From: Halothiobacillaceae bacterium
GTDB taxonomy: Bacteria > Pseudomonadota > Gammaproteobacteria > Halothiobacillales > Halothiobacillaceae
DNA length: 32,372 nucleotides
Reading direction: 5' to 3'
NCBI GenBank assembly: GCA_028696185.1
Contig: JAQVHL010000020.1
Location: 1-32,372, forward strand
This document shows positions 16,928-22,355 of this stretch, in pieces. Below the pieces are notes generated by a model, which was not told the DNA's origin, made no database searches, and saw only the letters and a program-made list of their open reading frames with translations. Both the position numbers and the translations under genes were made by a program. Position 1 is the stretch's first letter; the number at the start of each line of letters is the position of its first letter.

Positions 16928-17581
16928 ATGTCCAGCGGTGCACTCGTCGGCCTTGCTCTCCTCGTCATCGGTGACAGCCATCTGGCCACGCCCTCCTACC
17001 TGATCGGCCCCCTGCATGACCAGCTCACCGAGCAGGGCGCCACGGTTCACAGCATCGGTGTCTGCGGCGCGAATGCGGCCGACTGGGTCAAGACCTCGCC
17101 GGGCGAATGCGGACGCGCCGAGCGCTCGGGCAATGCCGCCGCACAGAAGCTCAACGAAGGGGCCACCACCACCCCGATCAAGGATCTGATCACCAAGGAC
17201 AAACCGGATGCGGTCGTTGTGGTCATCGGCGACACCATCGGCTCCTACAACAACCCGGAATTCCCCAAGTCCTGGGCTTACCAGCAGGTCACCGCCCTGA
17301 CCAAGGCCATTGCCGCCACGGGAACGGCCTGCTACTGGGTCGGCCCGGGCTGGAGCAACAACCCCGGTCGCTTCAACAAGACCAACGAACGCGTTGAAAC
17401 CGTCAACGCCTTCCTTGCCGAAAATGCAGCGCCCTGCACGTATATCGACTCCACCCGGTTTTCGCAGCCCGGCGAGTGGAAAACCATCGACGGGCAGCAC
17501 TACACCGGCGGCTTCTACAAAAAATGGGGCGCGGCCATTGCCGACGCCATCGTGAACAACCCGCCGAAGAAAGCCCAATGA
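16928..17581 (+). CDS. SGNH/GDSL-type hydrolase, WssF-like cellulose acylation protein
   Basis: The 217-aa protein has the SGNH hydrolase block I, GDSHL (15-19), near its start, a central VVVVIGDTIGSYN, a WVGPGWSNN segment and a C-terminal DGQHYTGGF with the Asp-x-x-His pair. These supply the Ser, Asp and His of an esterase or acyltransferase. Its position before AlgF-, AlgI- and AlgJ-like genes matches WssF of the Pseudomonas fluorescens wss operon, which acts in cellulose acetylation. AAAGGA lies 7 bases before ATG 16928. The N-terminus is hydrophobic but lacks basic residues, so export is uncertain. The stop overlaps the next start (ATGA). Confidence 0.72.
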   Translation: MSSGALVGLALLVIGDSHLATPSYLIGPLHDQLTEQGATVHSIGVCGANAADWVKTSPGECGRAERSGNAAAQKLNEGATTTPIKDLITKDKPDAVVVVIGDTIGSYNNPEFPKSWAYQQVTALTKAIAATGTACYWVGPGWSNNPGRFNKTNERVETVNAFLAENAAPCTYIDSTRFSQPGEWKTIDGQHYTGGFYKKWGAAIADAIVNNPPKKAQ

Positions 17582-18243
17582 AGCACCCACGCACACTCAC
17601 CCTGCTGGGCCTGGGGCTCTGCCTTGCCCAGGGCAGCACACAGGCCGCGCCCCAGCTCTATGAAACCGGCCCAGCCGAAGACGCCGCCTTCGTACGCTTC
17701 ATCGACGCCCTGCCGACGGCGCTGGATGTCCGTGCCGGCAAGGGGGCCCACATTGCCCTCACGCCCGAGGAACGCGCCACGACCTGGCAGCCCGTCAAGG
17801 CCCGTGCCGCACTTGGCGCCACCCTCGAACAGGGCGGACGCAGCGAAAAAGTAGAGCTGAGCGTCGAGCCCAGCGAATTCGTCAACGTGGTCGCCGTGCC
17901 GGACGGTGCCGGCTGGCGCGTCGAAATCGGTCGGGAAAAGCCCGACGACTTTTCCGCCCACAAAGTTTCTCTCGGTCTGCTCAACCTGGACACCGCCTGC
18001 TCCCGCGCGAGCCTGCGTGTCGCCGGCAAAACCGTGATGATCGTCGAAGGCGTGGCCCCGCGGGAGACTCGCCGTCGGCAAATCAACCCGGTCGCCCTCT
18101 CGGTCGATCTGCTCTGCGATGGACAGCCCAGCGGTAGCCCGCTCGACCTGGGCAGCCTGCGCGCGGGTGAGCGCTGGACCCTGCTGGCTCACCCGAGCCC
18201 CGCCGGGACACGCCTGCTGCCCATCCTCGACCGGATGCCTTGA
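17578..18243 (+). CDS. wssG: AlgF/WssG-like periplasmic acetylation protein
   Basis: The 221-aa protein has a signal peptide (basic start, hydrophobic core, cleavage near TQA-AP at 22-24) and begins after it with LYETGPAEDAAFVRFIDA, closely resembling the mature start of AlgF. AlgF is a periplasmic adaptor in alginate O-acetylation, and WssG is the equivalent in cellulose acetylation. Two AlgF-like beta domains are plausible (mature residues to ~110, then DKVSLGLLNLD-type residues to the end), but no catalytic motif is expected. It overlaps the SGNH gene by 4 bases, so the two are translated together. Confidence 0.75.
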   Translation: MKHPRTLTLLGLGLCLAQGSTQAAPQLYETGPAEDAAFVRFIDALPTALDVRAGKGAHIALTPEERATTWQPVKARAALGATLEQGGRSEKVELSVEPSEFVNVVAVPDGAGWRVEIGREKPDDFSAHKVSLGLLNLDTACSRASLRVAGKTVMIVEGVAPRETRRRQINPVALSVDLLCDGQPSGSPLDLGSLRAGERWTLLAHPSPAGTRLLPILDRMP

Positions 18244-18342
18244 GCCCTGCAGCGGGTCTGACCCACGCGCCGCGTGACTCCGACCCGCCTGCTACGCCCC
18301 AGCCCCTCCGCCCGATCCATCTGCCGTCACGAGGCGCCGCGC

Positions 18343-19743
18343 ATGGTCTTTGCGTCGCTCGAATTCCTGAGCCTGTTTTTTCCGCTTTTCCTGCTCAGCT
18401 ATGCCGTCACACCCAAATCCTGGCGCAACCTGACCCTGCTGCTTTTCAGCTGGGCCTTCTACGCCTGGTGGAGCCCGGCCTTTCTGTGGGTTCTCAGTGG
18501 CGTCACCGTGCTCGCCTGGGGGGCGGGTCTGGCATTGGGCGCCACCCAGGGCGAACAGGCGCGCCGCTGGCTTCTCGCCCTGTCCATTGCGGCGCTCGCC
18601 GGGCTCCTGGCCTTCTACAAATACGGTAATCTTGTCGCTGAATCACTCATCCTTCCCCTGGCCCGCGCCGAAGGCCATGAGCTGAGCTGGGAGCGACTGA
18701 TCCTGCCCATCGGCATTTCCTTCATCGTGCTGCAGGCCATTTCCTATATCGTCGACGTGTACCGTCGAACCGTGCATGTCGAACGCGATTTCATCGGTTT
18801 CGCCGCCTATCAGGCCATGTTTTCACAGCTGATCGCCGGCCCCATCGTGCGCTACTCGCATGTCGAGAAAGAGCTCCACGGCCGCCCTTTCGACCTCCGG
18901 CACATTGCCTCCGGCCTGCGTTACTTCATGGTCGGGCTGTCGATGAAGGTCATCATCGCCGACACCCTGGCCCCCGTAGCGGACGCCTGTTTTGCCCAGA
19001 GCGCCCCCAGCTTCGCCGACGCCTGGCTGGGCACCTTCGCCTATGGCATGCAACTGCTGTTCGATTTTGCCGGTTATAGCGCCATGGCCATCGGCATCGG
19101 CCAGATGCTGGGCTTCCGGTTCCCGGAAAACTTCGACTCGCCCTATATCTCACGCTCCATCCAGGAATTCTGGCGCCGCTGGCACATGACCCTGGGCAGC
19201 TGGTTGCGCGACTACCTGTACATTCCCTTGGGCGGCAGCCGTGTCGCCGCCTGGCGGGTGTATCTGAACCTGATGCTCATCATGGGCATCTCGGGCCTGT
19301 GGCACGGCGCGGACAGCCTGAACTTCCTGCTCTGGGGCCTGCTGCACGGGCTGGCCATGGTCATCCAGCGTTTCTGGGAACGTCACGGCGGCCCTGCACT
19401 GCCCGGACTCCTTGCCTGGGCACTGACCATGCTATTCGTGTTCTGCGCCTGGGTGCTGTTCCGCGCGCCTGACCTGCCGGGCGCCTGGGCCATGTATCAG
19501 GGGCAGCTGGGCCTGCACGGTTTTTCGCTGAGCGAGGAAATCGCCCTCGTCCTGCGACCTGTGCATCTGCTCACTCTGATGCTTGCCAGCCTCGCTGCCA
19601 CCTGGCCGCTCTGGCGCCCCCATGTCCGCCTGCCGGCTGCCATCGGTGAAGCCCTGGTTTTCTGGCCCATCCTGGGTCTGTTCGCCTCTGCCGCCCTGAT
19701 GTCCAGCCGAGGCGCTTCCCCCTTCCTCTACTTCCAGTTCTGA
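18343..19743 (+). CDS. wssH: MBOAT-family O-acyltransferase (AlgI/WssH-like)
   Basis: The 466-aa multi-pass membrane protein is of the AlgI type. It begins MVFASLEFLSLFFPLF, has FYAWWSP, and carries the MBOAT core RRWHMTLGSWLRDYLYIPLG (H281) and GISGLWHGAD with the catalytic His at residue 321, close to the position known in AlgI. It should pass acetyl groups from the cytoplasm across the membrane to the periplasmic SGNH partners for transfer to cellulose. The ATG at 18343 matches the family start; the frame is open to 18274, but the extra residues are Arg/Pro-rich without support. A gap of 99 bases separates it from the AlgF-like gene, and 4 bases separate it from the next gene. Confidence 0.93.
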   Translation: MVFASLEFLSLFFPLFLLSYAVTPKSWRNLTLLLFSWAFYAWWSPAFLWVLSGVTVLAWGAGLALGATQGEQARRWLLALSIAALAGLLAFYKYGNLVAESLILPLARAEGHELSWERLILPIGISFIVLQAISYIVDVYRRTVHVERDFIGFAAYQAMFSQLIAGPIVRYSHVEKELHGRPFDLRHIASGLRYFMVGLSMKVIIADTLAPVADACFAQSAPSFADAWLGTFAYGMQLLFDFAGYSAMAIGIGQMLGFRFPENFDSPYISRSIQEFWRRWHMTLGSWLRDYLYIPLGGSRVAAWRVYLNLMLIMGISGLWHGADSLNFLLWGLLHGLAMVIQRFWERHGGPALPGLLAWALTMLFVFCAWVLFRAPDLPGAWAMYQGQLGLHGFSLSEEIALVLRPVHLLTLMLASLAATWPLWRPHVRLPAAIGEALVFWPILGLFASAALMSSRGASPFLYFQF

Positions 19744-19747
19744 CGCC

Positions 19748-20923
19748 ATGTCCCAGGAATTCCACGACGCACTGATACGCAGCAAACGGCAATCCTGGAT
19801 TTTCATCCTCTGCTTTACCCTGCTGCTGGGCGGTTTCGTCGCCAGCCTGCTGCTCGCCTGGAGCGACGGGGCCATGACACGCAGCACGCAGAATGGCTGG
19901 AAAGATTTCGCTCATGGCGCGCCCATGCGTGCGCTGGCCGAGGATCTGCGCCAGACACCGCTCGCCAACTGGCTGGGGCGCAAACAACGCGAACTGGGCT
20001 GGCTGGCGCTGGACGACCTGGGGCCGCGCGTCAGTGCCGGCTGCCCCGGCTGGCTGTTCCTGAACGATGAACTGACCGTGCATCCCGATGGCGCACATCA
20101 GGCCGAAGCACGCGCCCGGATAGTGCAGGAGATTCACCACGACCTGCGCACGCGCGGCAGTCAGCTGCTGGTCGTGCTGGTGCCGGACAAAAGCCGGGTC
20201 GAAGCGGCGCACGGCTGCGCCCTGCCCCGGTCGCCCCGCCTGGAGGCACGCTACGAAGACTGGAAAAATCGCCTCGACGCCGCCGGCATCCCGTGGGTGG
20301 ACCTGCTGCCGGTATTGACGCAGGTACACCAGAACACCGGTGCGGCCTTCGACCGCAGCGATACGCACTGGAATATCGACGGCGCCCGCGCCGCAGCCGA
20401 TGCGACGGCGCGAGAGCTGAAAAACCTGGGCTTTGCTCCCGCCACGCCAATCCACTTCAAAATCGATACCGGCACCCCACAAGCCCGTTGGGGCGACCTT
20501 GTACGCCTGGCCGGCCTGGAGCAACTGCCGGAATCCTGGCGCCCTGCCCCGGACACGGTGCCGCTGGTTAACATTACCTCACAGGCTCCCGACGCCGCAG
20601 AGCTTGGGGCCGACGCTCTGTTCGGCGACAGCCAGGACAGCCGCGTGACTCTCGCCGGCACCTCGTTTTCGCGCAACGCCCATTTTGCCGACTTCCTGGC
20701 GGCCGCCCTGAATGCGGAGGTGGGCAACCTTGCTCGCGATGGCGGTGGATTCGCCCGCTCAATGCGCGATGTCCTCGAACAGGAACAGAGGGCGTCCCAG
20801 CCCACCCCCTGGGTGATATGGGAAATACCGGAACGAATGTTGCAGGAGCCTTTGACAGCAGAAGAAGAGAGCCTGCGCCGCCTGCTCAAAACCGGAGCGA
20901 CGGCACCGGTCCCAACCATGTGA
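19748..20923 (+). CDS. wssI: AlgX/AlgJ-like SGNH acetyltransferase (WssI-like)
   Basis: The 391-aa protein has an N-terminal membrane anchor (about 17-37) and a periplasmic SGNH-fold ALGX/AlgJ domain. Typical features are GCPGWLFLNDELTVHP, LVVLVPDKSRVEA, the catalytic DxH in SDTHWNIDG (D205, H207), a GDSQ segment and AGTSFSRN with the likely catalytic Ser. In alginate and cellulose systems these proteins transfer acetyl groups onto the polymer. It is the last gene of the acetylation group, and a strong hairpin without a T-run (20993-21011) follows within 90 bases. Which of WssI or AlgX it corresponds to cannot be told from motifs alone. Confidence 0.85.
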   Translation: MSQEFHDALIRSKRQSWIFILCFTLLLGGFVASLLLAWSDGAMTRSTQNGWKDFAHGAPMRALAEDLRQTPLANWLGRKQRELGWLALDDLGPRVSAGCPGWLFLNDELTVHPDGAHQAEARARIVQEIHHDLRTRGSQLLVVLVPDKSRVEAAHGCALPRSPRLEARYEDWKNRLDAAGIPWVDLLPVLTQVHQNTGAAFDRSDTHWNIDGARAAADATARELKNLGFAPATPIHFKIDTGTPQARWGDLVRLAGLEQLPESWRPAPDTVPLVNITSQAPDAAELGADALFGDSQDSRVTLAGTSFSRNAHFADFLAAALNAEVGNLARDGGGFARSMRDVLEQEQRASQPTPWVIWEIPERMLQEPLTAEEESLRRLLKTGATAPVPTM

Positions 20924-20951
20924 GTTAGCGTGATTGAGCCGCCTTATCGTC

Positions 20952-20964
20952 AGTGTTTCAATCC
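20952..20964 (+). repeat. 13-bp repeat, copy 1
   Basis: AGTGTTTCAATCC occurs here, 28 bases after the AlgX/J-like stop and about 85 bases before the first small membrane protein gene. An identical copy lies at 21301-21313, before the second paralogue. It may mark the duplicated unit or be a regulatory site. Confidence 0.6.
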
Positions 20965-20973
20965 ACGTCACCC

Positions 20974-20985
20974 CATCCATGGATG
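20974..20985. promoter_or_regulatory. 12-bp perfect palindrome CATCCATGGATG
   Basis: This perfect inverted repeat has no loop and lies 10 bases after the first copy of the 13-bp repeat, upstream of the first small membrane protein gene. It could be a protein-binding operator; no known regulator site is recognised. Confidence 0.3.
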
Positions 20986-20992
20986 CCCCTCG

Positions 20993-21011
20993 CCCTGTCG
21001 CGGCGACAGGG
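20993..21011 (+). terminator. Hairpin between acetylation genes and first small gene
   Basis: CCCTGTC (20993-20999) pairs with GACAGGG (21005-21011) around GCGGC. There is no following T-run (GCTGAATAAAA), so it is a weak terminator or an RNA-processing/stability stem ahead of the small gene. Confidence 0.4.
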
Positions 21012-21036
21012 GCTGAATAAAACCAGGACATTTACC

Positions 21037-21258
21037 ATGACCATGCACAGACTTGCCCTGCTCATCGCACTCCTCGTCGCCCTGCCCCTGAGCCTGTGGC
21101 TGGGGCTGACCTGGGGCGCGCTCATCGGACTCATGAGCTACCTGCTGACCCGCACCATTCACCTCAACCAGGAAATAAGCCGCATCCACCGGCAGATCGA
21201 TGCCGCATTCGACGCACTGCCCGAGCGCGTGACGTACCTGGCACGGCAGCAAAGTTGA
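21037..21258 (+). CDS. Small membrane protein, paralogue 1 (unknown function)
   Basis: The 73-aa product has a positively charged tip, a hydrophobic segment of about 30 residues (6-38, possibly a helical hairpin around LTWG) and a short helical tail ending in LPERVTYLARQQS. It matches no family I recognise. Its core WGxLxGLxxYLxxR...LPExVxxLxRQQ is shared with the first ~75 residues of the next gene, so the two are tandem paralogues. AGGA lies 8 bases before ATG 21037. Sitting between the cellulose acetylation and synthesis genes, it probably serves the cellulose machinery, but this is inference. Confidence 0.7.
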   Translation: MTMHRLALLIALLVALPLSLWLGLTWGALIGLMSYLLTRTIHLNQEISRIHRQIDAAFDALPERVTYLARQQS

Positions 21259-21629
21259 GCACAAGCCGGCTAAAAAACACGTTTGACCCCGAAAAAAGTT
21301 AGTGTTTCAATCCCCTATACTTATCAAGTTTTCAACTTACCCGCCGACAAACGCTCACTCAGCGTGTGCCCAGGGCAAGCTTGAAGGATGAACACACCTC
21401 GTGGGGGTTCCCCACACCGCCGAGCTGAGGGCAGGTGCATGATGCACCCCCTGCCCCGCTCTCGCCCCAGGGCGACCGATAAACGGCCCGGATAAGCATC
21501 CGCGACCGGTCGGGGCCTTGACTGAAGCTCGCCAGGGATGCCGTTTTCAGTCCCCTCGCCACATAGCGATGGCGTGGGTCGCGATGGATTGCGACATGAA
21601 CCTTGAAAACCGCAATCAGGCAACGTCGC
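21259..21629 (+). other. 371-base non-coding leader rich in hairpins, upstream of the bcs genes
   Basis: I see no convincing gene here. It holds the second 13-bp repeat (21301-21313), a -10-like TATACT (21316-21321) and several stems: GTGGGG with CCCCAC (21401-21415); GGGCAG (21429-21434) with CTGCCC (21451-21456), continued by GTGCA/TGCAC around TGA; and GTCGC with GCGAC (21578-21595). I looked for a c-di-GMP-I (GEMM) riboswitch: AGGGCAAGC followed by TTGAAGG is faintly similar, but the required second half is absent. A transcribed, structured 5' leader to the bcs operon is plausible. Confidence 0.45.
21301..21313 (+). repeat. 13-bp repeat, copy 2
   Basis: Second copy of AGTGTTTCAATCC, 349 bases from the first and followed 2 bases later by a TATACT -10-like element. 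It lies in the leader before the second membrane protein paralogue. Confidence 0.6.
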
Positions 21630-22349
21630 ATGCACAGTATTCTGACATTCGCATCCATTGGGCTGGGCTTGGCGCTGACGCTACTGCTCGGCCCACAGTG
21701 GGGAATTCTCGCCGGACTCATCGCCTACCTTACCGGGCGCAATATGCAACTGAGCAAGGAGCTTCAACGGCTGCAGGCCCAGGTGGACAAAAACCTCAAC
21801 GAGCTCCCCGAACTGGTAGCCCATCTGCTGCGACAGCAGAATCAACCGGCACAAGACAGCCTTACCCCCACGCAGCAAGCCGCGCCGGAAGCACCCGCTC
21901 CTGCGGAGCCCGTATGCACCACGCCGCCCGTCGAGCAGCGCATCAGCGAGCTCGATCATAAGCTGGACCGCCTGCTCCATCGTCTGGAGCCCCCTGCCAC
22001 ACAGGCGCCCGCCGAGCCCCCGGAATCGGCCAGCACCGTGCAGAACGAAACCGAAGCCCCCCCGCCCGCACTGCGCGATCTGCTGGCGAAGATGGACGAG
22101 CTATTGCAACTGCATGCAGCCACCCAGACCGCGCCAAACCTTCCGGCTCCAGCACTGGAAGCGCAAGCCGCACAGCCCTTCGCGCCCCCACCGACTGCGG
22201 CTGCCCAGACACAAGCCCCCGAGGTTCCGCCACCGTCGAAAGTCACCGGCACGGATGGAGCCCGCGCCCCGTCCATCGACCTGCTGCGCGCCGAACTGGA
22301 CAAACTCACCCGCGAGCTGCGCGCGGAGCTGGGACGCACTGCGCACTAA
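21630..22349 (+). CDS. Membrane protein, paralogue 2 with Pro/Ala-rich tail and three helical motifs (unknown function)
   Basis: The 239-aa protein begins with the same hydrophobic module as the upstream 73-aa gene (LLLGPQWGILAGLIAYLTGR, then QLSKELQRLQAQVDK and LPELVAHLLRQQ). A long Pro/Ala/Gln-rich, probably disordered region follows, interrupted by three short amphipathic helices with the same rhythm: ISELDHKLDRLLHRLE, LRDLLAKMDELLQLH and IDLLRAELDKLTRELRAEL. No known family is recognised; BcsO/BcsH-type Pro-rich accessory proteins are only an analogy. It ends 6 bases before bcsA, so the two are surely co-transcribed. The start could also be TTG 21603 (nine residues longer); ATG 21630 matches the paralogue better. 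Confidence 0.75.
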   Translation: MHSILTFASIGLGLALTLLLGPQWGILAGLIAYLTGRNMQLSKELQRLQAQVDKNLNELPELVAHLLRQQNQPAQDSLTPTQQAAPEAPAPAEPVCTTPPVEQRISELDHKLDRLLHRLEPPATQAPAEPPESASTVQNETEAPPPALRDLLAKMDELLQLHAATQTAPNLPAPALEAQAAQPFAPPPTAAAQTQAPEVPPPSKVTGTDGARAPSIDLLRAELDKLTRELRAELGRTAH

Positions 22350-22355
22350 GCCATC

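Noticed and set aside
20950-21315. GTTTCAATCC strings resembling the end of some CRISPR repeats
   Set aside because: Only two copies, 349 bases apart, with a coding gene between them and no conserved 28-37-base repeat or spacers; there are no cas genes in the window.
21361-21460. Possible c-di-GMP-I (GEMM) riboswitch (AGGGCAAGC, TTGAAGG)
   Set aside because: The essential GGGACGCAAAGCC-like part and the second helix with its tetraloop receptor are missing.
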